A DNA stretch of 64,000 nucleotides from Clostridiales bacterium. Lineage in GTDB: Bacteria; Bacillota; Clostridia; Christensenellales; Aristaeellaceae. Under the pieces are notes generated by a model, which did no database searches, was not told the origin of the DNA, and saw nothing but the letters and a program-made list of their open reading frames with translations. Position numbers and translations under genes: made by a program. The stretch's first letter is position 1, and each line of letters opens with the position of its first letter. The stretch covers positions 156,227-220,226 of the forward strand of contig JAHZHZ010000002.1 in the NCBI GenBank assembly GCA_019419995.1, in the 5' to 3' direction. Positions 15,379-25,519 of this stretch are shown one piece after another.

Positions 15379-18024
15379 TTACTTAGCGTTCTTCTCGTTG
15401 ATCGCGGCCTGTGCAGCAGCCAAGCGAGCGATCGGTACGCGGAAGGGAGAGCAAGAGACGTAGTTCAAACCAATCTTGTGGCAGAACTCTACGCTCGACG
15501 GATCGCCACCGTGCTCACCGCAAATACCCAGCTTAATGTTGGGACGTACAGAGCGGCCCTTTTCGGAGGCCATCTGCACCATTGCGCCGACGCCTGCCTG
15601 ATCCAGTTTGGCGAAAGGATCAAACTCGTAAATCTTGTGATCGTAGTAGGCACCCAGGAACTTCGCGGCATCGTCGCGGCTGAAGCCGAAAGTCATCTGA
15701 GTCAGGTCGTTAGTGCCGAAGGAGAAGAATTCAGCTTCCTTGGCGATGGCATCGGCGGTAATGGCAGCACGAGGAATCTCAATCATGGTGCCGATATGGT
15801 ATTCCAGCTCAACGCCTGCTTCCTTGATGAGCTTATCAGCGGTAGCGACTACCACATCTTTGACGAACTTCAGTTCCTTTGCTTCGCCTACCAGCGGAAT
15901 CATGATCTCGGGCACAATCTTGTACTCGGGATACTTGCGATTGACGTTGATAGCGGCGGCAATGACAGCCTGCGTCTGCATCTCGGCAATTTCCGGATAG
16001 GTGACAGCCAGACGGCAGCCGCGATGGCCCATCATCGGGTTAAACTCGTGTAGTGCAGCCACAGTCTCCTTGATGTCTTCGACGGTGACGTTCATATCCT
16101 TGGCCAGTTCCGCCATTTCTTCTTCTTTGGTGGGCAGGAACTCATGGAGTGGCGGATCCAGATAGCGCACGGTCATGGGACGACCCTCAAGTACGCGATA
16201 CATGGCTTCAAAGTCACCCTGCTGATAGGGACGCAGCTTGGCCAGAGCAGCCTTGCGGCCCTCCACATCCTTGGCCAAAATCATTTCGCGAACGGCCTTA
16301 ATGCGGTCGCCTTCAAAGAACATGTGCTCCGTACGGCACAGGCCGATACCTTCAGCACCAAACTTGACTGCCTGCGCGGCGTCGCGGGGATTATCGGCAT
16401 TGGTGCGCACCTGCAGCTTGCGCGCAGCATCAGCCCACGCCATAAAGCGGCCGAAATCGCCGGAAATGGTGGCTTCAGCAGTGGGCAGGGCTTCACCATA
16501 GATCTTACCGGTGGAGCCATCCAGAGAAATCCAGTCGCCCTCGTGATAGTCCCGACCATTTAGGGTGAAGTACTTTTCTTCAGCATGCATCTTGATTTCG
16601 GAGCAGCCGGATACACAGCAAGTACCCATGCCACGGGCCACAACTGCCGCGTGGGAAGTCATTCCGCCGCGCACAGTCAGGATACCCTGAGAGGCTACCA
16701 TGCCTTCGATGTCTTCCGGAGAGGTTTCCAGACGAACCAACACTACGCGCTGGCCGCGCTCAGCCCAGGTTTTGGCATCTTCAGCGGTAAAGACAATCTG
16801 ACCGCAGGCAGCGCCCGGAGAAGCGGCCAGACCCTGGCCCACCGGTGTGGCGGCTTTGAGGGCCTTGGCATCAAAGGTGGGGTGAAGCAGAGAATCCAGC
16901 TGTTTTGGCTCTACGCGCAACACAGCTTCTTCTTCAGAAATCATACCTTCATCCACCAGATCAACAGCGATCTTCAGAGCGGCGGCGGCAGTACGCTTGC
17001 CGTTGCGAGTCTGCAGCATGTAAAGCTTGCCGTTTTCGATGGTGAACTCCATGTCCTGCATGTCGCGATAGTGGTTTTCGAGATTGTTGGCAATGGTCTT
17101 GAACTGCTCATAGACCTCAGGCATATCGTTCTGAAGCTGGGAAATATGGCTGGGGGTACGGATACCGGCAACCACGTCTTCGCCCTGAGCATTGATCAGG
17201 TACTCACCGAAGAGCGCTTTTTCACCTGTGGCGGGATCGCGGGTAAAGGCAACACCAGTACCGGATTTCTCATTCAGGTTACCAAACACCATGGGCTGTA
17301 CGTTGACAGCGGTACCCCAGGAATAGGGGATATCGTTCATGCGGCGATAGACATTGGCGCGGGGGTTGTCCCAAGAACGGAATACGGCTTTTACAGCCTC
17401 CATTAGCTGTACTTTGGGATCCACGGGGAAGTCTTCGCCCTTCTCTTCACGGTAGAAAGCTTTGAAGCGCTTAACCAGCGTCTTCATATCCTCGGTGTCC
17501 AGATCGATGTCCTGGGTGATGCCTTTAGCTTCCTTCACTTCATCGATGATCACTTCGAAGCGCTTCTTGGAAAGCTCCATGACCACGTCGGAGAACATCT
17601 GAATGAAGCGGCGATAGGAGTCATAAACGAAGCGCTCAAACTTGGGATCGGGGTTGCCAGCGATCAGGCCCGCGGCCACTTCGTCGTTCAGACCCAGGTT
17701 CAGGATGGTATCCATCATACCCGGCATGGAGGCGCGGGCGCCGGAACGAACGGAGACCAGCAGCGGATTTTTGGTATCGCCAAACTTCTTGCCGTTGATT
17801 TCCTCAATTTTGGAAAGTGCTGCGTTGATCTGTTCAAGAATGTCATCGCCAATGCTGCGGCCATCATCATAATAGCGCGTGCATGCTTCCGTGGTGATGG
17901 TGAAACCCTGAGGAACGGGCATACCCAGGGAGGTCATCTCCGCCAGGTTGGCGCCCTTTCCGCCGAGCAGGTTTCGCATGGTAGCGTTGCCTTCGCTGAA
18001 CAGATATACGTACTTCTGTGCCAT
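15379..18024 (-). CDS. ppdK: Pyruvate, phosphate dikinase
   Basis: Interconverts pyruvate, ATP and phosphate with PEP, AMP and pyrophosphate; in Clostridia it links glycolysis and gluconeogenesis and saves ATP through pyrophosphate. 881 residues, full length. The N-terminal nucleotide-binding part contains LLGGKGANLAEM; the phosphohistidine is in GGMTSHAAVVARG (about residue 460); the C-terminal PEP/pyruvate barrel has GTNDLTQMTFG and the catalytic cysteine in GICGEHGG. GGAGGA stands seven bases before the ATG. It is monocistronic. No regulatory protein gene is adjacent. Confidence 0.97.
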   Translation of the reverse strand: MAQKYVYLFSEGNATMRNLLGGKGANLAEMTSLGMPVPQGFTITTEACTRYYDDGRSIGDDILEQINAALSKIEEINGKKFGDTKNPLLVSVRSGARASMPGMMDTILNLGLNDEVAAGLIAGNPDPKFERFVYDSYRRFIQMFSDVVMELSKKRFEVIIDEVKEAKGITQDIDLDTEDMKTLVKRFKAFYREEKGEDFPVDPKVQLMEAVKAVFRSWDNPRANVYRRMNDIPYSWGTAVNVQPMVFGNLNEKSGTGVAFTRDPATGEKALFGEYLINAQGEDVVAGIRTPSHISQLQNDMPEVYEQFKTIANNLENHYRDMQDMEFTIENGKLYMLQTRNGKRTAAAALKIAVDLVDEGMISEEEAVLRVEPKQLDSLLHPTFDAKALKAATPVGQGLAASPGAACGQIVFTAEDAKTWAERGQRVVLVRLETSPEDIEGMVASQGILTVRGGMTSHAAVVARGMGTCCVSGCSEIKMHAEEKYFTLNGRDYHEGDWISLDGSTGKIYGEALPTAEATISGDFGRFMAWADAARKLQVRTNADNPRDAAQAVKFGAEGIGLCRTEHMFFEGDRIKAVREMILAKDVEGRKAALAKLRPYQQGDFEAMYRVLEGRPMTVRYLDPPLHEFLPTKEEEMAELAKDMNVTVEDIKETVAALHEFNPMMGHRGCRLAVTYPEIAEMQTQAVIAAAINVNRKYPEYKIVPEIMIPLVGEAKELKFVKDVVVATADKLIKEAGVELEYHIGTMIEIPRAAITADAIAKEAEFFSFGTNDLTQMTFGFSRDDAAKFLGAYYDHKIYEFDPFAKLDQAGVGAMVQMASEKGRSVRPNIKLGICGEHGGDPSSVEFCHKIGLNYVSCSPFRVPIARLAAAQAAINEKNAK

Positions 18025-18084
18025 GTCAATTCCTCCTATGCAAATTCAGTTCTACCTTTCAACCTAATCTCGAATAAGCAATTT

Positions 18085-18114
18085 ATTATAGTAGTATTTT
18101 GGGTGATTAAGCAA
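18085..18114 (-). promoter_or_regulatory. Promoter of ppdK
   Basis: TTGCTT (18109-18114) and TATAAT (18085-18090) on the minus strand, 18-base spacer; leaves a 5' leader of about 50 bases. Confidence 0.6.
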
Positions 18115-18198
18115 GCACCGTTTTGTTAATTTGCACCAAAAGAGCTTGAATTAAACGTTATATATTGAAATTGGGACGGGAAATTTGCAATTTGGTTG

Positions 18199-18227
18199 TT
18201 GACTCAAAAATGTTTTTGCGAGATAAT
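18199..18227 (+). promoter_or_regulatory. Promoter of the DUF512-der-plsY-xylB operon
   Basis: TTGACT (18199-18204) and GATAAT (18222-18227), 17-base spacer. Confidence 0.65.
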
Positions 18228-18283
18228 AAAATTGGTTGAATTTTGAATTGTTTTAACCTGTCGAGGCATGTAAAGGGGAAGAG

Positions 18284-19591
18284 ATGGCACAGAAAATACT
18301 TTCAGTTGAGCGAGGCAGTCCGGCACAGCGAGCTGGATTGCTGGCAGGTGATGAAATCCTGCGCATCGGCGGGGAGACAATAATTGATTTCCTGGATTAT
18401 CAGGCGCTTACTGCGGAGGGCAGACTGCGAATGGACGTGCGCCGCAACGGTCGGGAACGTGTTGTATATGTGCGCAAGGAGGAGTATGAACCTCTGGGCC
18501 TGAATTTTGAAAAACCCATGATGTCCGGCATGCGCATGTGCTGTAACCACTGTCTGTTCTGCTTTGTAGATCAGCTTCCTGCGCATGTACGGCCCAGTAT
18601 GCGCTTAAAGGATGACGACTGGCGCATGTCACTGATGATGGGCAACTATGTGACACTGACCAACGTTTCCGATCGGGAGATCGAGCGCATCATTCGCCGC
18701 CATGCTTCGCCCCTGTATATTTCCGTGCACGCTGTGGATCCGGAGTTGCGCGCACGCGTCCTTGGGCAGAGCCGAGGTGCGCGGCTGATGGATCAGCTTC
18801 GTCGGCTGTCAGAGGGCGGGATTGAATTCCATACCCAGGCGGTGCTGTGTCCAGGTATTAACGATGGGCCGGCATTGGAACAGACGATTCTGCGCCTGGC
18901 GGAGATTCCTGGAACACTTTCGCTGGCACTGGTTCCCGTGGGACTGACGGGCCATCGGGAGGGCTTGCATCCATTGCGTCCCTATATGCCGCAAGAGGCT
19001 CAGTCAGTGATAGATACCGCCAATCATTATCGGGAAAAGCTGCTGAAGGAGAGGGGTACTCGCTTTGTCTTCCCGGCAGATGAATTTTATCTGATTGCAG
19101 GTATGGATCTTCCTGGGGATGAAGAATATGAGGGCTATGCCCAGATTGATGATGGTGTGGGACTCTTGCGACTACTGGAAACGGAATTTGACGAGGCGTG
19201 GCGAGGGCTGGAGGCACAACAGCGCCGCTCGGATGGAGAGAAAAAACGGGTGCTAATTGGTTGTGGAATCTCCGCTGCGCCGTTTTTGCGGCGGCTCTTG
19301 GAGGAGCATCCCCTAACGGGAGTTCAGGCGCGGGTGATCGGTGTGGAGAATCGCTTTTTTGGGTCCACGGTGACGGTTTCTGGCCTGGTAACGGGCGGTG
19401 ATCTGTGTCGTTGCCTGCAGGCAGAAGAAGGGGAACGGATTCTGATTACCGGCTGCATGTTGCGTAGTGAGGGCGATCGCTTCCTGGATGATATGACCCT
19501 GGAAGAGGTTCAGGCGCGGCTGGGGCGCAGGGTTGTACCCGTGGGCCGCAGTGGAGAGGATCTTTTGCAGGCGCTGCTGGATGTGCGCTGA
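18284..19591 (+). CDS. DUF512 protein with PDZ-like and radical-SAM-like domains
   Basis: 435 residues. A PDZ-like N-terminus (about 1-75, ERGSPAQRAGLLAGDEILRI) precedes a radical-SAM-like core with the cysteine block CNHCLFCFVDQLP (about residues 87-99) and KDDDWRMS, then the C-terminal DUF512 part. The family is widespread in Clostridia, usually beside der; the reaction is unknown. CxxCxxC differs from the common CxxxCxxC radical-SAM motif but is normal for this family. It is 24 bases ahead of der, so the pair is probably coexpressed. Confidence 0.9.
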   Translation: MAQKILSVERGSPAQRAGLLAGDEILRIGGETIIDFLDYQALTAEGRLRMDVRRNGRERVVYVRKEEYEPLGLNFEKPMMSGMRMCCNHCLFCFVDQLPAHVRPSMRLKDDDWRMSLMMGNYVTLTNVSDREIERIIRRHASPLYISVHAVDPELRARVLGQSRGARLMDQLRRLSEGGIEFHTQAVLCPGINDGPALEQTILRLAEIPGTLSLALVPVGLTGHREGLHPLRPYMPQEAQSVIDTANHYREKLLKERGTRFVFPADEFYLIAGMDLPGDEEYEGYAQIDDGVGLLRLLETEFDEAWRGLEAQQRRSDGEKKRVLIGCGISAAPFLRRLLEEHPLTGVQARVIGVENRFFGSTVTVSGLVTGGDLCRCLQAEEGERILITGCMLRSEGDRFLDDMTLEEVQARLGRRVVPVGRSGEDLLQALLDVR

Positions 19592-19615
19592 TGAAATTGG
19601 AGGAATTGACGGCAT

Positions 19616-20947
19616 ATGGCAAAACCCCTTGTAGCAATCGTCGGTCGCCCCAATGTGGGCAAATCCACCTTTTTTAACACCATGGCCGGGCGACGCGTGG
19701 CCATTGTGGAGGATACGCCCGGCGTGACCCGTGATCGGGTCTATCTGGACTGTGAATGGCAGAACTATGCTTTTACACTGATCGATACCGGCGGTATTGA
19801 TCCGCTCAGTGAAGATCCATTGCTGACGCAGATGCGCCGCCAGGCGGAAATCGCCATTGAGACCTGTGATGTAATTCTATTCTTTGTGGATGGTAAGACA
19901 GGGATGACGGCGGATGATCAGAGCGTGGCGGATATGCTGCGCAAAACTCGAAAGCCCATCCTGCTTGTGGTCAACAAGATTGATCATATTCGCTCCATGG
20001 ATAATATCTATGAATTTTATAACCTTGGTTTGGGCGATCCCATTGGCATTTCGTCGGTAAACCTGTTGAATTTGGGTGATTTACTGGAGGAGTTGTGCCG
20101 GTATTTTCCGGACCCCGAGGAGGAACCCGAGCAGTCTCAGGCTATTTCTCTGGCGGTATGTGGCAAGCCCAACGTAGGTAAGAGTTCGCTGGTCAACCGC
20201 ATACTGGGTCAGGAGCGGGTGATGGTCTCTGATATTGCGGGTACTACCCGGGATGCTATCGATACTCGCTTTACCGACGAAGCAGGAGACGATTTTATCA
20301 TCATTGATACGGCGGGTATTCGCCGCAAGAGGGCTATTGGCTATCAGACGCTGGAGCGTTTTTCTATCGTGCGGGCACTGGCGGCAATCGACCGTTGCGA
20401 TGTGGCACTGTTGGTAATTGACGCCACCCAGGGGGTGACGGAGCAGGATGCCAAGATTGCAGGCTACATCGATGAACAGGGTAAGGCAGCGGTGATCGTT
20501 GTCAATAAGTGGGACGCGGTGGTGAAGAATGACCGCACCATGAACGAATTTACCGCTCAGGTGCGGGAAAATTTGAAATTCATGGCCTATGCACCGGTTC
20601 TGTACATCTCCGCGCTCACTGGTCAGCGGGTTAATCGGGTGCTGGAAGCGGTTAAAGCCGCGTGTAGTGAGGCTAGAAGGCGGATCGGTACGGGCTTGCT
20701 CAACGACATACTTGCCGATGCACAGGCGGCGCTGCAGCCTCCGGCCACCTCGGGCCGCCGGCTCAAGATCTATTACGCCACTCAGCAGGGAGTGCAGCCG
20801 CCCACGTTTGTGATGTTTGTCAACGACGAGAAGCTAATGCACTTTTCCTACGAGCGGTATCTGGAAAAGCAGTTCAGGAAGTCCTTTGGCTTTGAGGGTA
20901 CGCCCCTCAGGTTCATACTTCGTGAAAAGAAGAGGGATGATGCGTAA
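19616..20947 (+). CDS. der: GTPase Der (EngA)
   Basis: Essential 50S ribosome assembly GTPase with two G domains in tandem: GRPNVGKSTFFN (about residues 8-19) and GKPNVGKSSLVN (about 182-193), each with DTAG/DTGG and NKxD motifs, and a C-terminal KH-like domain. 443 residues, the usual length. GGAGGAATTG precedes the ATG. The stop overlaps the plsY start (TAATG). Confidence 0.97.
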   Translation: MAKPLVAIVGRPNVGKSTFFNTMAGRRVAIVEDTPGVTRDRVYLDCEWQNYAFTLIDTGGIDPLSEDPLLTQMRRQAEIAIETCDVILFFVDGKTGMTADDQSVADMLRKTRKPILLVVNKIDHIRSMDNIYEFYNLGLGDPIGISSVNLLNLGDLLEELCRYFPDPEEEPEQSQAISLAVCGKPNVGKSSLVNRILGQERVMVSDIAGTTRDAIDTRFTDEAGDDFIIIDTAGIRRKRAIGYQTLERFSIVRALAAIDRCDVALLVIDATQGVTEQDAKIAGYIDEQGKAAVIVVNKWDAVVKNDRTMNEFTAQVRENLKFMAYAPVLYISALTGQRVNRVLEAVKAACSEARRRIGTGLLNDILADAQAALQPPATSGRRLKIYYATQQGVQPPTFVMFVNDEKLMHFSYERYLEKQFRKSFGFEGTPLRFILREKKRDDA

Positions 20948-21597
20948 TGGTGCTGTGGCTGAAGCATCTTTTGATTGCCGTGGTAGGCTATTTTCTGGGC
21001 AATATTTCCGTGGGCATACTGATTTCCAGAGCCTACGGTGTTAAAGACATACGGACCCGGGGCAGTGGTAATGCGGGAACTACCAATGTTCTGCGCACGT
21101 TGGGCTGGGTTCCCAGCGTGTTGACACTGGTGGGAGACTGCCTCAAGGGTTTTCTGGCGGCGGAACTAGGCAACATACTGGGTGGGGAGATCGGCATGCT
21201 CATTGGTGGCACGTGTGCCATCATCGGCCACGATTTTCCCGTGGTGTTTCACTTTAAAGGTGGGAAGGGGATTGCCACTTCCCTGGGGCTGATTCTGGCG
21301 CTGAATCCGTGGATCGCACTGGTGCTGACGGTTCTGGTGGTGGGTGTAGCGGCCACGCTGAGGTATATGTCTGTGGGTAGTGTGGCGGCGGCGGTGTTGT
21401 ATACGCCGCTGATAGCTATTTTTATGCGCGGCAGCGCGTACTATGGGGCGCAGCTGGGCTTTGCTGCTTTTGCCAGCTTGCTCGCCCTGTTCTGCCATAG
21501 AAAGAATATCGCCCGCCTCATTCGGGGCGAGGAGAATCGGCTGGACTTTGAAAAAATCAGCCGCATTTCTCAGAAGCTGAAAAACATTCGGAAGTAA
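20947..21597 (+). CDS. plsY: Acyl-phosphate glycerol-3-phosphate acyltransferase
   Basis: Membrane enzyme for the first acylation of glycerol 3-phosphate in phospholipid synthesis, using acyl phosphate made by PlsX. 216 residues, several membrane segments, with the motifs RTRGSGNAGTTNVLRTLG, DCLKGF and KGGKGIATSLG. It overlaps der by one base, the standard der-plsY order in Firmicutes. Confidence 0.96.
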   Translation: MVLWLKHLLIAVVGYFLGNISVGILISRAYGVKDIRTRGSGNAGTTNVLRTLGWVPSVLTLVGDCLKGFLAAELGNILGGEIGMLIGGTCAIIGHDFPVVFHFKGGKGIATSLGLILALNPWIALVLTVLVVGVAATLRYMSVGSVAAAVLYTPLIAIFMRGSAYYGAQLGFAAFASLLALFCHRKNIARLIRGEENRLDFEKISRISQKLKNIRK

Positions 21598-21612
21598 AGG
21601 AGTGTTGACATA

Positions 21613-23142
21613 ATGAAATATCTGATTGGATTGGATGTGGGTACCTCTGGTGCGAAGTGCATCATGATCGATGAGACGGGCAAAGTGGTGGCATCTTCTA
21701 CCCAGGAATATCCCCTTTCTACGCCCCGGCCCGGCTGGGCGGAACAAAATCCTGAGGATTGGTGGCAGGGTGTGGTTCGCGGCCTGAAGGTCATCATGAA
21801 AGAGGCCCAGGTTAACCCGGGGGATATCGCCGGATTGAGCTATTCCGGTCAAATGCACGGCCTGGTGGCGCTGGATGAAAACAACCAGGTGATTCGTCCC
21901 GCTATTCTCTGGTGCGATCAGCGCACTCAAAAACAGTGCGACTGGATCACCGAGCAGGCAGGCGGCTTAAAGGGCCTGCTAAAACTCACCAATAATCGCA
22001 TGCTCACCGGCTATACCGGCGGCAAGATTCTTTGGCTGCGGGATGAGGAGCCGGAGAACTTCAAGCGCATGAAGGTTTTCGTTTGTCCCAAGGATTATAT
22101 CCGCTACCGCATGACGGGAGAAGTCATGATCGATGTTTCAGATGCTTCCGGAACGGGTTTCTTCGATACGAAAAATCGGGTTTGGAGTGACGAGCTGATC
22201 AAAATCGCCGGCCTGGATAAATCCATTTTCCCAAAGGCGGTGGAATCCACCACGCTGGCTGGCTATGTCACATGCGACGTGGCGCAGCTGACGGGTCTGC
22301 CTGAGGGTCTGCCCTGCTATGCGGGTGGCGGTGACGCGGTGATCCAAGCTGTGGGTTCTGGATTGGTTAAGCCCGGCGTTCTGGGTGTGGTGATTGGCAC
22401 CAGCGGAAATGTGACCATGGGTCTGGACCACTACGAGGACAATCCCAACGGCGATTTGCAGATGTTCTGCGGAAATGAACCGGGCCTGTGGACGGACTTT
22501 GGATGCACTCTGTCTGCTGGAGGTTCTTACCGCTGGTATCGGGATACCCTTTGTGAAGGCGCAATAAAGGAGGCTTCCGAAACCGGCAGGAATGTCTATG
22601 ATATCATGGGCGAGCAGGCAGAAAGCTCCGTGCCCGGCTCCAATGGCGTGGTCTTTACGCCCTATTTGGCGGGTGAACGCTGTCCCTATCCGGATCCCAA
22701 TGCCCGGGGCAGTTTCTATGGCATGAGTTTGAGCACCACCCGGGGCGATCTCACCCGGGCTGTGATGGAAGGGGTTACCTATTCCCTGTGCCAGCTGGTG
22801 GATATCTTTGGTTCCATGACCCAAAATGAAAAAATCTATACCTCTGGCGGCGGTGCTGCCAGCGCTCTGTGGCGGCAGATGCAGGCGGATATTTTTGATC
22901 TGCCGGTGTACACCATGTCTGCGGCCAGCGAAGGTGGCGCTTACGGAGCCGTTCTGGTGGCCGGAGTGGGTGCGGGCCTGTGGAAGAACCTGACGGAGGC
23001 CGTGCAGGTGATTCATCCCGAAACCGAATGCCATCCCGATCCGACCAATCAGCCGCTCTACCGCAAGAGCTATGCTATTTATAAAAAACTCTATCCGGCT
23101 CTGAAGGACGTGTATGCAGCGGGTGCTGAACTGGGCTATTGA
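21613..23142 (+). CDS. xylB: Xylulokinase
   Basis: FGGY-family kinase phosphorylating D-xylulose to feed the pentose phosphate pathway. 509 residues. N-terminal ATP/phosphate motif GLDVGTSGAKCIMID, then GWAEQNPEDWW, SGQMHGLV and ILWCDQRT, all typical of XylB; a C-terminal ATPase part has SGGGAASALWRQMQADIF. It starts 15 bases after plsY, so it appears to sit at the end of a housekeeping operon rather than with xylose genes. Another FGGY substrate is possible but less likely. Confidence 0.9.
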   Translation: MKYLIGLDVGTSGAKCIMIDETGKVVASSTQEYPLSTPRPGWAEQNPEDWWQGVVRGLKVIMKEAQVNPGDIAGLSYSGQMHGLVALDENNQVIRPAILWCDQRTQKQCDWITEQAGGLKGLLKLTNNRMLTGYTGGKILWLRDEEPENFKRMKVFVCPKDYIRYRMTGEVMIDVSDASGTGFFDTKNRVWSDELIKIAGLDKSIFPKAVESTTLAGYVTCDVAQLTGLPEGLPCYAGGGDAVIQAVGSGLVKPGVLGVVIGTSGNVTMGLDHYEDNPNGDLQMFCGNEPGLWTDFGCTLSAGGSYRWYRDTLCEGAIKEASETGRNVYDIMGEQAESSVPGSNGVVFTPYLAGERCPYPDPNARGSFYGMSLSTTRGDLTRAVMEGVTYSLCQLVDIFGSMTQNEKIYTSGGGAASALWRQMQADIFDLPVYTMSAASEGGAYGAVLVAGVGAGLWKNLTEAVQVIHPETECHPDPTNQPLYRKSYAIYKKLYPALKDVYAAGAELGY

Positions 23143-23168
23143 GCGGGGAAAATATGTGAGGTATGCTA

Positions 23169-23200
23169 CAGGGAGCTGCCGTTTTTTCGGCAGCTCCCTG
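23169..23200 (+). terminator. Hairpin terminator after xylB
   Basis: Perfect 13-base stem (23169-23181 with 23188-23200), loop TTTTTT; poor T-run after it. Confidence 0.7.
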
Positions 23201-23265
23201 TATTTGGGAACCGGGAGGACAAAAGACGCGTCCAAGCACTATTTACTGAAAGGAGAGAAGGAAAT

Positions 23266-24078
23266 ATGAAAAAGAAAATAATTATTTGCGCGGCGATAGT
23301 CCTTTTATTGGCTTTGCTGCCCTTTGCCTTTTCTCAGAAACTGATAGTGCGCACCTACCGAATTGAAAGCCCCAAGTTGAAATCTTCCACCACATTGGCG
23401 GTGGTGAGCGATTTGCATAACTCCCGATATGGCGAAAACGAAGCGGAGCTGATAGATGCCGTACTAGCTGCCGCGCCCGACGCTTTACTCATGGTGGGAG
23501 ATATGGCCGATGGCCCGGACGAACTGCGGGGAGCATTGGCGCTGGTTCGTGGCGTGGCAGATCGGATGCCTGTGTACTATGTCAGCGGAAATCATGAGCA
23601 CGACGATGGAGATGAGGGCATGGAAAAGATCAAAACCCTACTGGCGGAGGCAGGCGCTCGGATATTGGAGGGAGAGAGCACAATGTTGGGTGAGGTGCGC
23701 ATCTGCGGAGTAGATGATCCCATTTTCCTCTACCGTCAGCAATGGCTGGATCAGCTGGAAAATTGTCGAGCGGAAGACGATACTTTTACCGTGCTAATGA
23801 GCCATCGTCCTGAGCGCGTGGAGCGATACACCCCAGGCTTTGACCTGGTGTTGGCGGGGCATGCCCATGGGGGCCAGCTTCGTCTGCCTCCTTTGATCAA
23901 TGGCCTTTGGGCTCCCAATCAGGGTTGGTTCCCCCACTATGCGGGGGGCGAATATGAGATTGGCGAGGGCCGGATGATTGTCAGCCGGGGCCTCGCCAAG
24001 GGGTGGCTGCCCCGGCTGTTCAACCGGCCGGAGCTGGTAATTGTGCAGCTGCAGGGAGCTCAGGATTCGATGAGTTGA
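23266..24078 (+). CDS. Membrane-anchored metallophosphoesterase (YkuE/YaeI type)
   Basis: 270 residues. One N-terminal membrane segment (about 4-22), then a calcineurin-like fold with metal ligands in SDLHNS (D49, H51), GDMADG (D79), GNHEHDD, MSHRP and GHAHGGQL. YkuE-like proteins are metal-dependent phosphoesterases at the cell surface; the substrate is unknown here. AAAGGAGAG precedes the ATG. The last 19 bases overlap the end of the convergent MATE gene. Confidence 0.87.
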   Translation: MKKKIIICAAIVLLLALLPFAFSQKLIVRTYRIESPKLKSSTTLAVVSDLHNSRYGENEAELIDAVLAAAPDALLMVGDMADGPDELRGALALVRGVADRMPVYYVSGNHEHDDGDEGMEKIKTLLAEAGARILEGESTMLGEVRICGVDDPIFLYRQQWLDQLENCRAEDDTFTVLMSHRPERVERYTPGFDLVLAGHAHGGQLRLPPLINGLWAPNQGWFPHYAGGEYEIGEGRMIVSRGLAKGWLPRLFNRPELVIVQLQGAQDSMS

Positions 24079-25391
24079 AAGCGGGTCCAGCGATCGCCCC
24101 GGAAGCGGTGGAGAAAGAGCAGACCCCGCACGGTCCAATCTGTAAACATGCCGATCCAGACCGCCAAAGGACCGAAGTGGAAGACTCGGATGAGGACGAT
24201 AGCTACGATTACCCTCAATATCCACATGGTCAGAGTGGAAAGGATCATGGAGTAACGCACGTCGCCCGCAGCCCGCAGGCCGTAGGCGGGGATGAAGGCC
24301 AGGGACCAGAATAGAGGTTTATAAATACAGATCACATAAGTCAACTGTACGGTCAGTGCAGCAGCATCAGGTTCCATACCGGCAATGCGGGTGATGGGAA
24401 GTACCAATAGGGCTGTCAGGCCACAGGCAATGATGGTGGTGATCTCACCATAGAGAGTGAGTTGGCGGATGTGCTTTCGGGCTTCATCTACTCTGCCTGC
24501 ACCCATGCACTGGCCCACGATTGTCATCAGGCCCAGACCAATGCCAATTTGAGCGTTGCTGTTCATGGCTTCGAGTATAGCTGTCATGGCCTGAGCGGCG
24601 ATGGCAGTGGTGCCCAGTGTAGAAACTGTGGATTGAATGGCCAGCTTGCCGAACTGAAACATGCCGTTTTCAATGCCTGTGGGAATGCCGATGGCCATGA
24701 TGCGCAGTATACGCTTGAAATCGGGGCGAAAGTGCAGATAGCCTTTTACGACGATGGCCTGGCGGGGCAAGCTCAAATAGAAGAGAATACACGCGGCGCA
24801 CAGTACCCGAGAAATGAGCGTTGCCAGCGCCGCACCGGCAACTCCCATGTTCATGGAAAAGATGAATACTGCATTGAGAATAATGTTGACCAGATTGGAA
24901 ACGGTGGATACTGCCATGGGCAGACGTGAATTCCCATCCACTCGGAAAAGTGCCGCACCTGCGTTATACAGGGCGATAAAGGGATAGGACAGGGCGGTGA
25001 TAAACAGATAGATTTCCGCGTTGTTCATTACATCGGGTTCTACGGAACCAAAGATTAATTTGAGTACAGGACCGCGAAAAAATACCAGCGCCAGCATGAC
25101 CAGCGTGGAAATGGCCGTGACGGTGAAGATCAATTGCCGGCCTGTTTCCTGAGCCTGTTGCTGCTGACCTCGGCCCAGATGCTGGGCGCAGAGGATAGCA
25201 CCTCCGGTGGCCATGGCCGAAAAGATGTAGATGAGCAATACATTGATAGAGTCCACCAGGGAAACGGCGGAGATGGCGGCAGAGCCGGCGTTGGAAACCA
25301 TCATGGTGTCGGCAGTACCCATCAGAGAGGTGAGTACTTGTTCGATCATCAGGGGGATCAGCAGGCTCCAGATTTGTTTTCGATTAAACAT
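24060..25391 (-). CDS. MATE family efflux transporter
   Basis: 443 residues with about 12 hydrophobic segments, in two homologous halves as in the MATE (multidrug and toxin extrusion) family; the N-terminus IWSLLIPLMIEQVLTSLMG and TMMVSNAGSAAISAVSL fit family signatures. It should export organic cations or other small molecules by sodium or proton antiport; the substrate cannot be told. Its 3' end overlaps the phosphoesterase gene on the other strand. Confidence 0.92.
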   Translation of the reverse strand: MFNRKQIWSLLIPLMIEQVLTSLMGTADTMMVSNAGSAAISAVSLVDSINVLLIYIFSAMATGGAILCAQHLGRGQQQQAQETGRQLIFTVTAISTLVMLALVFFRGPVLKLIFGSVEPDVMNNAEIYLFITALSYPFIALYNAGAALFRVDGNSRLPMAVSTVSNLVNIILNAVFIFSMNMGVAGAALATLISRVLCAACILFYLSLPRQAIVVKGYLHFRPDFKRILRIMAIGIPTGIENGMFQFGKLAIQSTVSTLGTTAIAAQAMTAILEAMNSNAQIGIGLGLMTIVGQCMGAGRVDEARKHIRQLTLYGEITTIIACGLTALLVLPITRIAGMEPDAAALTVQLTYVICIYKPLFWSLAFIPAYGLRAAGDVRYSMILSTLTMWILRVIVAIVLIRVFHFGPLAVWIGMFTDWTVRGLLFLHRFRGDRWTRFQLIES

Positions 25392-25468
25392 TGGTATTTA
25401 CGCTCCGTGGTTTTCGATAAAGGCGGATGCGGGGATAAGCTATAATCCGCGTAATTTGACGGAAAGAG

Positions 25469-25496
25469 GTCCCGGAACCTTATAGGCTTCCGGGAC
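25469..25496 (-). terminator. Terminator of gltX
   Basis: Perfect 9-base stem (25469-25477 with 25488-25496); on the minus strand it is followed by CTCTTT. Confidence 0.6.
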
Positions 25497-25519
25497 AAAC
25501 AATACCTTTTGATGGGCGA

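Noticed and set aside
16585..17406. 273-codon plus-strand frame inside ppdK
   Set aside because: Antisense shadow of a highly conserved gene in a region with strong codon bias; no start signals.
18500..18600. CxxCxxC in the DUF512 protein as a damaged radical-SAM motif
   Set aside because: The spacing is, as far as I recall, standard for DUF512 proteins.
22138..23235. 365-codon minus-strand frame opposite xylB
   Set aside because: Antisense shadow; no binding site or domain motif.
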